Below are positions 31,899-44,600 of a stretch of DNA of 64,000 bases, piece after piece (position 1 is the first letter of the stretch; every line of letters starts with the position of its first letter). The DNA is from Coptis chinensis (Eukaryota; Streptophyta; Magnoliopsida; Ranunculales; Ranunculaceae), in contig CM027385.1 in NCBI GenBank assembly GCA_015680905.1, positions 18,110,501-18,174,500 on the forward strand, written 5' to 3'. A program made the translations under genes and the position numbers. The notes below the pieces were generated by a model, which saw only the letters and a program-made list of their open reading frames with translations, did not search any database and was not told the DNA's origin.

Positions 31899-32350
31899 TG
31901 ATAAGAGCCCAAAACTGTAGTTTTAACCCCTTAATAATCATACTTTTAGACCAATTATGTGAATAATAAGTAAGAGTTAATACTGATTACGTGTTTTTAT
32001 GCATTTCAGGCTTCAAAGTCCATTATGTGCAGAAATGTGCCACTTTAGCTAGATAAAGGAGCAATGGTTGGTTGCTAAGGAGTTCTATGATTAAAGGCCA
32101 AGATTCAAGAAGACAAAGCCTTTCTAAAGCCCGGTCAAAGCTGAAAAGTCGACGCGGGGAAACAGCACACAAAGTCAGCAGAACTTCTGAAGACCGTATC
32201 TTTGGACTCAGACCTCAGAATTAGGCCTACCTTATGTCAAAACGACCGGCTCGGAAAGAGCTTTCCAATGATCTAAGCCTTGACCCAATCAGAGGAGCAG
32301 AAGTAGACGAAAAGTCTGTTGAAGCCAAATGTAGCTGAAGAGGTCTTTTT
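31899..32350 (+). repeat. 5' LTR fragment of element B
   Basis: Matches the first 450 bp of the 3' LTR at 34243. The promoter TATA box and everything after it are missing, so it has no start site. Confidence 0.88.
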
Positions 32351-34207
32351 AATTGTAGAGTTTGTGTTAGTTAGTACGTACCAGTTTAATTGTGCTTCAT
32401 ATTATCATATCATCTTTACAATATTTCTGTTACAGGTACTGCCAATTTTTGCCACGTTTCTATGGTAAATTCTTTCCTTATCTCTTTACACTTTGAGGAC
32501 AAAGCGTTCGATTGTTTGGGGGTGGGATAGAAACATTTGCAAAAATTAGACACTTTTAGGATGTAAATTATGCACTTTTATTTATAAAATGTTAAAAATT
32601 ATAAAAATTAGTTAGTTACATAATTTAATTGTGCTATTGAATTGTTTCATGAACCCCCTTCTCCCAAATTATTTGGGGGTGGTATAGAAACACGATGTAA
32701 ATGTTAAGCACATATTAGGTTGTATATTACGTTATTATTTGTCTTAAAAATAATAAAAATAAAAATAAAATAAAAAAGTTTATGCTATACACTTAGGAAT
32801 ATTGGTATTGTTTTTTCTCTATGCTCTTAATAATCTAGAAGTCTCAATGTAGCTTTTGCATTAGAATAGTTTTTAGAAACTTAGGTTAATATGTAGGTAA
32901 TAATCTTTGCATCTATCTATAAATATATTACATGAGTATCTATGATTGTTTGGCAAGAAGTTTCTTGAAATCTAGGCTAGAGTACTTATTCTACAAATCC
33001 TGGAGAATATAGCCTAAAGCCTTATATGAGTGAAACATTTGAGAAATGACACAAGGGAGAAGTATATTCGAATAGAGAAATCACACGTCCACTTGCTTGA
33101 CCACTATACCATGTCCTAAGAGAGAATTTAGGCCTTTTTTTCGATATAGCTAGAAATTCCGACCTAAGTATATTTTTTCCGCTAGTCACCCCAATCGAGC
33201 CTTTCATTAGCCCTTTCATAAACCACAAATCCTTTACCCCTGTTACAAAACAAAACAAAATAAAAAAAATTCAACCTACCCAATTTAGATAAGTCCGAGA
33301 ATATAATAAGGAAGAAAGAAGAAGAGAAAACACATGTAAACAAAAGTTAGTTAATTGCTTGAGAAAAATAAAGAAAAGAAGTTTCCATCCAAAGAAAAGA
33401 AAAATAAAAATAAAAATAAAATAAAAACTCCAAAAAAATAGAATAAAAGGAGTCAAAAGCCAAAGAAAAGAAAAAAAAATATGGCTAAGGATGGAAACAA
33501 AGTGTAGAAGCAAAAAAGTAAATAACAAGGTTTTCTAGTTACATAATATGAAGACTCTTTTATCTCGGACTTGTCCGTTTGAATATCCATTTCCTTCCTT
33601 CTTAAACCATCTCATAATCCCATGACACCTAATAAAGACCTCTAGCTCAATTAGGAATAGGTTAGTGGGATAGTAAGTGGCAAATGTGTTTGATCGACTC
33701 GGCTTCCTTGTGTGTCATTGAGATTGTAAGGCAAATTATGCCCATGCATTAATCGGAGTAGCAAAACTTGAGTGGAAAAATCGAGTGATTTTTGTCTTGA
33801 CTTTTATGTGAGAACCTACTTAAGGGCGCTATTCCAAAGTTTCAAAACGGACTGTTATCTGCATTTCATAGCATTACTCATTGTATATATGTTTATTCGT
33901 AGATGATTGATTATTATGCATATATTAGCTTAGGTTTCGACATGATTATTTTGTATTCATTGCTAGTAAGATGTATAGATAATTGAGATATAAATAAGGA
34001 AACAATAGTTTTATTTCTTAGTCGTTGTAGTATAGATGAAGTTTGTGAGTACCTTTCATTGAAAACTCTCACGAGGCTATAACTCGTCCACTACGGAATT
34101 CCTAGTGGTTTAAGGCCTTGTTGCATATGGTCAATGCAATCACACTCAGCGAAACGAGAGTAGATAGAACTCTATTTTTGGTCACTTATTCTAATTTCTC
34201 ATCTTTG
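32351..34207. other. 3' non-coding region of element B
   Basis: Collinear with element A from about 22137 to 23705, with polypurine-like motifs at 32491-32526 and 32669-32682. It retains about 260 bp (33175-33480) missing from A, also seen in C near 54370-54680 on the other strand. Confidence 0.7.
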
Positions 34208-34242
34208 CTTGAGGACAAGCAAAATGCTGTTTGGGGGTGGTT
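34208..34242 (+). promoter_or_regulatory. Polypurine tract of element B
   Basis: CTTGAGGACAAGCAAAATGC then TGTTTGGGGGTGGTT before TGATAAG. Confidence 0.85.
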
Positions 34243-35747
34243 TGATAAGAGCCCAAAACTGTAGTTTTAACCCCTTAATAATCATACTTTTAGACCAATT
34301 ATGTGAATAATAAGTAAGAGTTAATACTGATTACGTGTTTTTATGCATTTCAGGTTTCAAAGTCCATTATGTGCAGAAATATGCCACTTTAGCTAGATAA
34401 AGGAGCAATGGTTGGTTGCTAAGGAGTTCTGTGATTAAAGGCCAAGATTCAAGAAGACAAAGCCTTTCTAAAGCCCGGTCAAAGCTGAAAAGTCGACGCG
34501 GGCAGAAACAGCACACAAAGTCAGCAGAACTTCCGAAGACCGTACCTTTGGACTCAAATCTCGGAATTGGGTCTACCTTATGTCAAAACGACCACCTCAG
34601 AAAGAACTTTCCAATGGTCTAAGCCTTGACCCAATCAGAGGAGTAGAAGTGGACGAAAAGTCTGTTGAAGACAACTTCAGCTGAAGAGGCCTTTTTGGAC
34701 TGAAAGAATTGGGTTTTGGGCCTGATTCTCTAGCCCAAAACATGGCTCCAAGCCCATGCACGAATTTTGGATCTGAAAGTATAAAAACAAAAGCTTGAGT
34801 CTTTGTTAATGGTAAATAGTTAGACCTAGATTAAAGATTAGATTAGTAGCCTCCATTAATTAATTCTAGATCTAGTTTTCCTTAGATTTAATTAGTTTAA
34901 TTTAATTAGTTTCATATCTTGTTTTTATTTAATTCCTTGAATGATTGTTCGTCATTTAATTAGATAAATAAAATAGTTATTATTATTCAATTTCAATTTT
35001 TGTCATTTGCATTTATAGATCTAGTTTAAATTCTTGTTCTTATTTCATTCTTAGTTAATTAATTAGATTTCAATTATTGTTTAATTTAGATTAGTAAAGT
35101 TAGAATTTTGATATGATGTGTAGTTATAATTCAATGGGAAATGATTGGTTGATGATTCGAGGCTAAAACCTCCATTAGAGGGGTTGATGAAGCTTTGATG
35201 AAAACTTAGTGGTATAGTGTAGAAGCATTGTAGAATCTATTCCACTCTAGAAGGTCGTGATTCGCCATGAGAATGGGTGGACGACCTCACATGCTAGTTA
35301 GTATTTGGTAGAAATGCCATGAACACTAGGGATTAGAACTCGAAATTCTTGCCGTAAGAACATAAGAATCGAGATACAAGAACATATGCTAGGTTATCAA
35401 GTTGGATTCAAGGTGGATTCAATTCCCCTCTAATCCTTTATCTAGATTCAAAAACAATCATATTTCCATAGCATTCGTAGTTAAATTCAACATAATATAT
35501 TCCATATAGGTATCATAGTATAACACCCTTCGTAAAGCTCTCATTAGACTTAAGACCGACTAATTAGATTAGAAAACATTCGATGCTAGAGCACTAGGAG
35601 TGGAACGAATTTATTACTCCACTCTATCTCGATAGAATTGAGAGTAGAAACTTTGATAAAAATAGACACTTAGAAAGTTTTAGTTTACTTACGTTTTGAG
35701 TCCATCGTTCATATTGTAGGTAGATTAATCAATTTTATCTTTTATCA
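34243..35747 (+). repeat. 3' LTR of element B
   Basis: Full-length LTR, TGATAAGAGCCC to CTTTTATCA, TATAAAA at 34780-34786. Close to the A LTRs over most of its length; the last 250 bp are more diverged. Confidence 0.9.
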
Positions 35748-35752
35748 GTATA

Positions 35753-35905
35753 CTCAAACGATCCCGCTATATCGTTTGAGTTTATACGAAAATGACGTGG
35801 CCATATCGTTTGAGTGTATCCTCAAATGACTTGGCCATATTGTTTGAGTGTATACGAAAACGACATAGCGGGATCGTTTGAGTGCACACCCAAACGGCCC
35901 GAGGG
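35753..35905. repeat. Palindromic repeat field (right), second half
   Basis: Continues 31665-31898 across element B with units of ACTCAAACGA ... TCGTTTGAGT, then ends with AAACGGCCCGAGGGGTTCG. Confidence 0.8.
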
Positions 35906-36071
35906 GTTCGTTTTGGCGAGACAAGTTGAATTGGTTGATGGGCCTGGGCTTTGATGGCAAACTTGTAATATGGCAAACTTGTAAAATTTCTTTTTTTTTA
36001 GGGGTTGCCCAATCCAATTTGATGAGTGCCCGATGGAATCACCTTATAATTTTGTCTTGTTGAATTTACAT

Positions 36072-36214
36072 ATGGAACTTCGATCTTACAAATATGTTAT
36101 TCTCGTGGTACTGGCATATTTGTTTAACCTGCAATATGTTTCTGGGATTAGATTCGTAATAGATAGAGAAGAATGTTTCTCTCATTCAATTGAGTCTGAA
36201 GGGGACTTTAGATG
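36072..36214 (+). pseudogene. p24 (TMED) cargo receptor, first-exon fragment
   Basis: From the ATG at 36072 comes a hydrophobic signal peptide (YVILVVLAYLFNL) and then GIRFVIDREECFSH, the hallmark start of the GOLD domain in plant p24-beta proteins, which cycle cargo between ER and Golgi. It ends after SIESEGDFR with a stop where the family continues with a long lumenal domain, a membrane helix and a dilysine-type tail. Only about 47 of some 210 residues are present. Truncated and very probably captured or retained as a fragment. Confidence 0.75.
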
Positions 36215-36235
36215 AATCTAAAGTATAACTAATCT

Positions 36236-36407
36236 AGATTTTCTACTTTGGTTACAAAGGGAGGTCTTGTTTCGCTCCACACAAAGTTATCTTTCTCCAG
36301 TGTTGCTCCATGTCTTGCTGTTGAATCTGCACTGAAATTAGCTTCCCTCCAAATGTGAGTAATGTTGTAGTGAGATAGCTCAGCAGTAGCCCGAGTCCAT
36401 CTTGAAG
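36236..36407 (-). pseudogene. RNase H-like domain fragment of a LINE-type element
   Basis: On the - strand: ASRWTRATAELSHYNITHIW, then REANFSADSTARHGA. The I.HI.RE.N..AD..A motif is typical of the RNase H-like domain at the end of plant LINE ORF2 and related proteins. The fragment abuts a truncated LTR at about 36408. Confidence 0.6.
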
Positions 36408-37220
36408 CTCTATAACAACTACTCTACACTAATATGTCAAGTCATCATCAAAGCTTCAATCAAAACCCCTCTAATGGAGGTTTAGCTTTGACTCATGAGA
36501 CTATCATGTAATAAAGAATGAAAAGAATACATAGTACTAATAAGATCAAATTTGTATTAAAATAAGAACTTGTAGTGTTTAATGGAGTTGGAGGCTAAAA
36601 ACATAAAACCTAAATTATATTAAACTATGGGGGAAGAGATTCCTATTACTTGCCCTAAATCTCTTTATAAAGCAAAGGTTTAGGTTACAATTTCATGCGT
36701 GGGCTTGGGAGTTGTGTTTTGGGCCACTAAATCAAGCCCAAAACCTAAATACTTAAATCCAAAAGGGTTTTCATAGCTGAAATTTACTGCAATATCCTTT
36801 TTGTCCACTTTTACTGCTTTGATTGGGTCGCGATCTAGACCATTAGAAAACCCTTTCTGAGCCAGTCCTTTTGATATAAGATAGGCCCAATTCCGAGGTC
36901 TGAGTCCAAAGATACGACCGGTTGAAGTTCTATTGACTTTCTGTTCTTTTTCAGCCTGAGTTAACTTTGACTTTCCAGCTTTAACTTGGCTTTAAAAGGT
37001 TTTTTTCTACTTGGAACTTGGGATTTAACCGTAGAACTTCTCTAGCATTCAATTTGACTCATTTCTCTTGCAAATGTGATGTATTTATTCACATATTTGA
37101 CTCTAAGACCTGAAATACACAAAAACAAGTAAACAGTAATAAACTCTCATTATTATAAATATAATTGGCCTAAATAGAATACTATTAAGGGCTTTAAACT
37201 ACAATTTTGGGTGTTTATCA
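36408..37220 (-). repeat. Truncated, diverged LTR of an Athila-like relative
   Basis: On the - strand it starts TGATAAACACCCAAAATTG (37220) and matches the A/B/C LTR in patches: TCCGAGGTCTGAGTCCAAAG complement at 36893-36912, GGGCCTATCTTATA, GTGGACAAAAAGG, and CCTCCATTAGAGGGG near 36465. The 3' third of the LTR is missing, and no internal sequence or duplication is seen. A solo or broken LTR. Confidence 0.75.
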
Positions 37221-37824
37221 ATAGCATCTCGCAACTCCGCCTTATACAATAGATGTCAAAAATTCCTTAAAGGTAATGGAACCTTAAGTAATTGTGATTT
37301 TTAGAAACAAGTCTCATTGTCTCAAACAAGCAGTGATATACGATATAACAGGAGAACCTGAAACCTAAAAGTAGGAGTGTAATTCCCCTAGACAATAGCG
37401 CGCGACATTTTATAAGCACAAAGGAGTAGCGCACGCGCGACTATGTCAAAACTGAGAGACTCTAACTTTTTACAGTGACGTTCTATGCTTGTTTGGATAA
37501 TACTAGTTTTTGAACCGGTCTTACGAACGAGTATCGCTATATGAAATTATTCTAAAAAATGGCTTTAGTGCTTTAATGGCAATAGAGTAAGCCAATTACA
37601 GGTACAAAGCATAAAAAGCAACTTGTATCCCCACACCTAAAATCATACCAAAGATTCGCTCTGCATGATAAATTATAACATCAAAGGTTTAACAAACACA
37701 AATAGTGTAATAGACCAAAAAGAGCCACCTGAAACATATTGGCATCCACAGATGACTTTCTCAAGAGTTAGATTATAGTATGCACTCTAGAATTTCCAGA
37801 ACAATCATTATTGACTGAACAACT
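37221..37824. other. Spacer with Helitron-like head motif
   Basis: No gene. The stretch 37500-37560 (ACTAGTTTTTGAACCGGTCT then TACGAACGAG and AAATTATTCTAAAAAAT) closely resembles 47876-47935. Plant Helitron 5' ends often carry such a CGAACCCGTGCTACGCACGG-like palindrome. 37680-37824 may be the 3' untranslated part of the RABE fragment. Confidence 0.4.
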
Positions 37825-38408
37825 TTAGGAACCGCAGCAAGCTGATCTCTCGGTAACTGTACTCAAATTTTTGTCGGGATCAGGTTTACTAATCTTAATG
37901 GTCTGGGGCTGAAAAAATAGGAATAAATGAGTCAGAACACACTGTTCAAGGTATTAATCCTCAATCCACGAATTGGTTCAAAGAGTAGAGTGTACCTCAA
38001 CTTTAGAATCACTTTCTGCAAGTCTTTGTTTTATGTCCCTTGCAATAGAAAAGAAAACCTGCTTTGCATTCAGGTTGGTTTTTGCACTCTACATAAAACA
38101 GGTTTCGTGTGTGTCAATATGTTGACAATGGGTTAGTGGGATGAAATGTGATACTGGTATGAACTTACCGTCTCGAAGAACTTGATGCCATATTCATCAG
38201 CAAGCGCTTGACCCCTAGAAGTTGGCATAGCCTATTAAAAAAACAATCAATCAAGCCCAATTTAGAAAACTCTTGGGGAATTTGACATTTCAATCCAATT
38301 TTGGTGTTACCCTCTTGCTCTCATCCATGTCAACCTTGTTTCCTACTAATATTTTGTTCACATTATCGGATGCGTGTTGTTCAATGTTCCGGACCCAATT
38401 CCTAATGT
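37825..38408 (-). pseudogene. RABE/Rab8-type small GTPase, C-terminal half
   Basis: Four exons with intact GT-AG borders on the - strand: 38408-38311 ([29 protein letters not shown]: the NKxD guanine-binding motif), 38231-38169 ([20 protein letters not shown]), 38088-37996 ([20 protein letters not shown]: the SAK motif) and 37908-37825 (to SACCGS, stop 37825-37827, a prenylation-type cysteine pair). RABE GTPases direct Golgi-to-plasma-membrane vesicles. The P-loop, switch I and the WDTAGQE exon are absent from the DNA to the right, so it cannot make a GTPase. Few changes from the family consensus suggest a recent truncation. Confidence 0.85.
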
Positions 38409-39039
38409 CTACAAATTCACAAATAAGAGAGGGTTTAAAATATATATATATATATATATATAATTGACAAAGAATCTTTGGAGAAGATAAAAAGAACGAA
38501 ACTTCTTCTGTTTTCTCTGTTGTTGTTGTTGTTGTTGAGGTTATGGGTGACGTAGAAATATTTGCAAAAAATTTGTATTAAGATTCGGATATTGGAATAT
38601 CCGACTGGTATCCGACCCGTTCCCTGCCCTACCTCTATCCCTTGTAATACTTACACATTGTTTATTGGTTTAGCCATTTAGCAATTCTTCCATATGTATA
38701 GAGCTCGACCATTTGTAGTTCTTGAGGCTCCGAGGAACAATGTAAAAGGTTGTACATTTTTCATTATGCCTTGACATTTTCTTCGAACATTCACCCCAAA
38801 TTTGTTTAACTACACACAAAAAAGAACAATACATAACCAACTGACTAAAAATATTGTTACGCTATGCATCCTAGATTCCCATGTGTGGAAGTTTGTACGT
38901 CTTCCATATACTACCAAGGTTAATTGGTCGACGTTGGATGCCTCATTGTACCCACTCTGCACACAAAAAATGTGATGCTATATATATATATTTGTGTTAG
39001 ACATGCGCGCTACGATAATTTATCGTGTCAAGTGCATAA
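38409..39039. other. Spacer with (TA)n and (GTT)n microsatellites
   Basis: (TA)n at about 38441-38462, (TTG)n at about 38519-38537 and a short TATATATA at 38979. No coding sequence, and in particular no upstream RABE exons. Confidence 0.5.
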
Positions 39040-40392
39040 TTATATTGACTAAGGTTACTCCAAATGGTACACTATTATGCTATTTCTATCTGAACATGAA
39101 TGAAATTTGATAAGATGTTATTACTGTTTCCACCAGTTAATTGACGGGAAAATGAGTGCTCTTTTTCATTAGCAGCTCTTTTCCTCTTGAAACCCACTCC
39201 CCATATGTGATGTTGATTGACAAACCGCAACAAATTAAATGCCACTGTATCCCTCAATTTTGTTTGCAATTCAGGACTTGGAAATGAACTTGTACTTGCA
39301 TTATTTCCGTATTCAATAAAATTCCTGTCAAGGAGTGTCAGGTGTTCCTTTTTGATTCTCATCCTCGCTATCAATATCTTCCATCTCATTGTTTATCACA
39401 ACTAATTGATTTGTAGATGCATCAGTTGCATGAATCCTGTTGTTGGTAGGACCTGATAGGTCTTCTGAGGAGGAGAATGTATCCATATTTGGGTATTTAA
39501 GTTCATCACCTGGACATACTTAATCAGAACATGCTACATACGCAATTTTCATAGATAAAAATATTCTTTATCCATTCAAAATGCACACCATTAAGTAAAT
39601 AATTGGCACGTGATTTTTCAGCAGCTGGATCATTTTCATGGAAGATTTTATTCTTGATAATTGTACCGGAGAATGCCAAGGTCTAAATAATAAATAATAT
39701 AATAGGAAAATAAAGTATCAAGGCAGGAGTATTTTTATTATTATTATCGTCTGTTAATTAAATCTCAACTCTTTTTAAAATTGGATGGTTAATAGTTTCT
39801 AATCAGTTCGATTTAAGGACACAGATTTTTGTATGAGCTGTAAATGTGATTTCCAACCTCCTGTTGAGCATCATGTTCATGTTATATAGCTGAGGCATGG
39901 TAGAAGCATCTGCACATAATCTTGCTTTCTGTGAACTACAACTAGAAAAATATTGGAAATGCAAAGCTTATGTTCTATTATGGCAATAGGTATTATCAAA
40001 ACTCATGGAAGTCCTCACCTCCAAGAAAAGCTTCTATAGTTTGGTATTGTATATTTGATGATTTTAGGGTGGTCTCTATTCCATCTTCCACATGCTTCAC
40101 TTGATTCTTGGTCTCAATATTATTTGTTTTCTCAAGTAAAACAAACTTATCCTTCTCCCACACACACTCCAATGCTATGCCATCATTGTCAGAGGGATGA
40201 TGTTCCCTAATAACCTGTGAATAGAATAAATTGTTGAATCCAAAGGGACAAAAGAGATTTCTTGAGACCCACAAAGAAATGTAATCTACATGGTAGGCGG
40301 ACCTCAACTCCTTTAAGATTGAGTACGGCAGATTGAGCAGTTTGTGAGTTAGATGAGACCATGTTGAATACTGAAACAACATCAAGTAACAT
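39040..40392 (-). pseudogene. Multi-exon gene piece, probably NEPRO/DUF4477-like
   Basis: - strand exons with good splice sites: 40392-40303 (MLLDVVSVFNMVSS), 40214-40019 (VIREHHPSDNDGIALECVWE, DKFVLLEK, ending EAFLG) and 39509 leftward (GDELKYPNMDTFSSSEDL...), which joins in phase (G|GT). The QMLLDVVSVFNMVSS and LECVW..DKF.L motifs are what I remember from plant proteins with the DUF4477/nucleolus-and-neural-progenitor domain. A TGA at 39328-39330 and a shift to another frame (LRDTVAFNLLRFVNQHH, KRKRAANEKEH) follow. Possible extra exons lie near 39840-39945 and 39620-39685. N-terminal exons were not found. The family name is tentative. Confidence 0.5.
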
Positions 40393-40794
40393 CTGTGGAA
40401 CAATTAACGAAATATAACATGAGCATGTCAACCATGACTTAAAAAACTGGAATGACAAAGCATGACACAATGTAATCAGTTTAGAGTACATGTGAAAACC
40501 TCAGCTTTGAGACCCCTAATACCTAAAATTGTAAAGATGGTGGAGTTCACACGCCACACCAAGAATGAAATCTTTCTGTTTAGCAGAAAAAGGAGAAAAA
40601 AACACGAAACCTTTCTATATTTAAAATGGGTGAGGAGTGTAGCTGCAATAGTTGTTGCCTAAATGGCTAAACTAAGCAATGGCAACGTCTGCATTCTACA
40701 TTTCTCAACTTACAAAACCCATTTAAAACAAAATATAGAGAAGCCCTGTTCAAGTTAAAAATAGCTATTTTCATACTTACTTGCTGGACCAAAA

Positions 40795-41610
40795 CTCATA
40801 GGCATGCAAGCAGAGATTTGATAGAGGTGTCCGTGCAAATGCACGTGGATCAATCGAACTCCTTGAAAGGATATTCCCTCCAGAGTCGCAAAGTAATGTG
40901 ATTAACGTGGAGCTAGTGGAGTTGAATGTATTTTTTGCCCATCTTGGAAACGTGCGTCATTGCCCATACGCAAGAACATACTAATTTATTGAACTCCACC
41001 TTCATTATACCATGGTCGTAGACAGTATGAGAAATCAAAAAGCTATAATTGGTTTGGAAATGACGTTGGTCCCCTTCCTAATCCAAGAATCCCAGCTATC
41101 TCATTCTGCATTGGATCCGCGAGACGAAAATCGAAATTGGTTTGTTTGAAGCCACAACTAAATCTCAAATGATCAAAAGCTTCAATACCCCCATCATCTT
41201 AATTGAATGAGAACTTTTCGAAGCCAAGACCACCCTCTGTTATAGCACCATTCCCATACCCCACAGTATAAGTGCATTTACCTTCTTTGCAAGTACCAAA
41301 TTCACATCGACCCTCCCTATCACAATGAGACACTAAAAGTTGTTGATTTCCTATAATGAAACAATGGTGGCTTCTGATAAAAACAGGGATTGCATCCTTC
41401 GCACTGAGTCCATGTGTGTGAACTACCAGTGTCAACAATAAAATAGTAGGACTCAAAATATGGGTCAGGCTCAACCTTAGTTGTACCAATGCACACCAAT
41501 GCTAAGTAAAAGGTGCCTTCTAGTGTTACCGGTACATGTATAACTCCATTAGGATCTATAGTCTGGTTTGGCGTCGCTGATGTCCTTGTCATTGATGCTA
41601 CCAAAGCCAT
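40795..41610 (-). pseudogene. Nepenthesin-like aspartic protease (peptidase A1) fragment
   Basis: On the - strand: YYFIVDTGSSHTWTQCEGC (first catalytic Asp in DTGSS, CEGC disulfide motif), then shifted frame CEFGTCKEGKCTYTVGYGNG, GGLGFEKFSF, then GILGLGRGPTSFPNQL and FSYCLRPW, and STPLAPR ... LEGISFQGVRL near 40830-40930. This is the N-terminal lobe and the start of the second lobe of plant nepenthesin/CND41-type secreted proteases. The second catalytic Asp is not present. Frameshift near 41345 and stops. Not functional. Confidence 0.8.
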
Positions 41611-44600
41611 CTATTCCAAACGTGTCTTCGATTGCTGGTTAAGTTTAACAATTCTTTGTTCCACGCTGAGATTACCAGGATAGAGCGGCGACTCTATTAA
41701 ATCCCTGTCCTGTCTTGTGCAAATTCTTGAATTCTTTGAAATCAATAAAACCATCTACATGCATCTGCAACTTGAAATTGCTTTAGTCACTTCCATATCC
41801 AAATTCTACTTTCCTAATAGCCTTAGCACTGTATGGAGTGGTATTTTTCTTAGATATCTTCCCAACAATGCATCGAACCTGTCAAAAAACCGCTTCATTT
41901 ACTCCACATTTGGTTATAAAAAGGATGGCAAACCTAACCATTGCCTTTCTTGTGAACCCTGTCTTGCTGGTTTGGATGGAAGCCACCTTGAAAGGTTGTA
42001 AACTCAAATTTGACATTTATATTGGCACTGCAATTGATGAGAGTGGAATGAAATGAATGATCTCTCTGAGAGACATGCCTTCATATAAACCTGTAAATAT
42101 ATACAATTTATTCTTACTTTAAGGACATTTATCTAAAAGGAAGGGCAAGGAAGTAAAACATGGGTCTGCTTCTTGTTATTATTGGATTGCTTATCTACAA
42201 TTAGAGAATATAGGAATTTAATCCAAGAACACAAAACGAAAGAACAAACAAAGGATATATTGATGTTTGCCAACATGTTTACACATTGAGATTAAGTCTA
42301 GTGTCACAAAACTCATAAAACCAACCTCATTATGCGGGGACTTGCATGAGACTAATCAGAAAGTGCTTTGACACTAATAACAAACGTTTCGAATACACAA
42401 AACATTCGTGCACGCTATGAAAAAATCACTCAAAACTCTGAAAAACTATTTATTTTAATGGAACACCTATAAAATACCAATTATGAAATACAGTAAGTTG
42501 GCGAAAGCTTCTACAGTTCTACCTTAAGATCAATTCATTTGAGGTGAAACAAACAAAAGAACAATCCAAGTTGTGCATTCAACACTATCAAAAAATGAAG
42601 GAAAAAAATGTGACATACATAAAAAGAAAAGTTGTTAACATACCTAGCATGGGGAGCGAATAGCCACGCCATAAACAGAAACTCCACCAAGTAGAATTTA
42701 CTCGTTATTGTACTAAACAAATGTTTATTCAAGTATTACTAGCCACCATATGAATACCTCAACACCATTATGCTCGTATCTTTGGCATTTGTGATTTGGG
42801 GCAGACATATATAAAAGAATGCACCTGCCAAGCTAATTGGACAACTTGAAGCCACATCAAGATGATGATAAGCAGAGCTCTTTATCCAATGTGATAATAC
42901 AAAAATCGGTATCTCGCTCTCTTTTTTGTATAAAAGAGTAGGTGTGAATGGAACAATAATTTATCCACTACCGATCACATTCTATGACATGGCTCAATAT
43001 GATAAATTTTAATGTGATAACGTCCATCATGCTAAGTATATTAGTGATCATGAAATGTAGTTCTCTAATTTGAACTTCTACAAAATCTAATAGCAATATA
43101 TAAATATACACAGTGTTCATTAAGTAGTGTTCTTCAATTCCTTTTAAAACACTTTCATTTTCATTGTCAATCTAACCACTAGAAAATTTGGCTCATCTCA
43201 AGCACATTTTTTTTGTGAAGTCAGACAAACAACCACATGCAAATAGGTATTCTTCATAGTTTCAAAAATCTTAGCTAATCTCAAAATCGTCAGGTCTTGT
43301 CCGGTACTGCACTCAGTACCTAATTCCATGATTTCCTATCTACTTATTCTCTTCACTTTAAAAACTTTAAAAACTAATATGGTAGTAATCAATGTGCATA
43401 TCAGTTTATACACTACTATGCTTCCTAACAATAAACTCAGCCCATATCATCATATGAATCTGAAATACTATGAGAAAATGCGTATATATTTGAAATGAAA
43501 ATAAAAATAAGATTACCTCTTAACAAACTCTAACGATAGTAATAAGTTCCAGATGGTTAAGAACAGATGCATTTAAACTGCAATAGTGAACGGAAAACAT
43601 CAAGCATATCATACACATTATAATTCAAGAGATGTAGAGTGAAAATGGTGTTTTGTCAGCCATTGAATGTAGCAAAAGTGGCATAAATCCTTTGTAGTAA
43701 GATCTTCATCTGACCTTAGTCAACAACAAACTTTTTTAGTTAAAGACTAATAGAACTTTTGTTTGTCGCATGAAAATGAAGATATAGATCCACCTATTAA
43801 ACACCTTAACCACAAATGAACCAAAAGGTCACATTCAAACGATTTTATGTCCAATATGCATTTTAAGTTTTATCTCTTAATCCGAATCATATAGTAGTAG
43901 CAAACGTAAATGATCAAAGAAGGGAATCCTAAAACTAAATAATCATACATATTATTAAGCATCTTAAAATGTGTTGACATATATAATCAAAGGACAACAA
44001 ACACCAAATCCTAAGAAAATCAAGTCTTAGCAAACTACATGAGTTCATTCTCTAATGAGCAGATGTTGTGCATGTTAATCCAATAGACTTGAACAAAAGT
44101 AAAGTTCAGATACACTAGTATGAAAGCAAATAGTGAACTAATGCAATGCACTACATCTTAGTTCACTGAAAAGGATCAAAGAAATGGAAAGGTAGTCGCT
44201 AGTCATTACATGCAATGATACTACTGGCAGGAAACAATTTGCAATGATTCAAAACTTGAACTATATTGGAGTTAAAAAAGGTGTTAAAGGGATTTTTCTT
44301 ATTTTAGCTATAAATTATCGGATCGTAGTGACTACCTTCCAAGTAGTAATAGTTGTGATGCCCGCCAAGAGAGTCGTAAATCTTTGCATTCATCAGATCT
44401 GGCCAATTTTTCTGACTTTGCAACAACGAAAAATATGAAATACAAAATAAAACAATTTATCATGTCAAATATACCTAAGCCATTGGACTCAAACATTTTG
44501 CATGCTGCAATTGGATTCCACAGAAAACATACAGTCATTGGATTCTCTCCCCCCTTGCTGCGTTACCATATTTAAGGACTCAATATCAACACTACCGTAT

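Larger units (their letters stand above)
31899..35747 (+). mobile_element. Deleted Athila-like element B (same family as A and C)
   Basis: Partial 5' LTR (31899 to about 32350), then a jump into the 3' non-coding region, the polypurine tract and a full 3' LTR, all enclosed by GTATA. The junction joins the LTR segment ...CTGAAGAGGTCTTTTT to sequence matching element A from about 22137 (GTTTGTGTTAGTTAGT). No coding sequence remains. 3849 bp. Confidence 0.9.

Noticed and set aside
37825..38408. Functional RABE gene
   Set aside because: P-loop and switch exons are missing from the neighbouring DNA, so the GTP-binding fold cannot form.
41717..42001. + strand piece of a second aspartic protease
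   Set aside because: Only a faint NRFIYS-type match, with no DTG or cysteine pattern; too weak to annotate.
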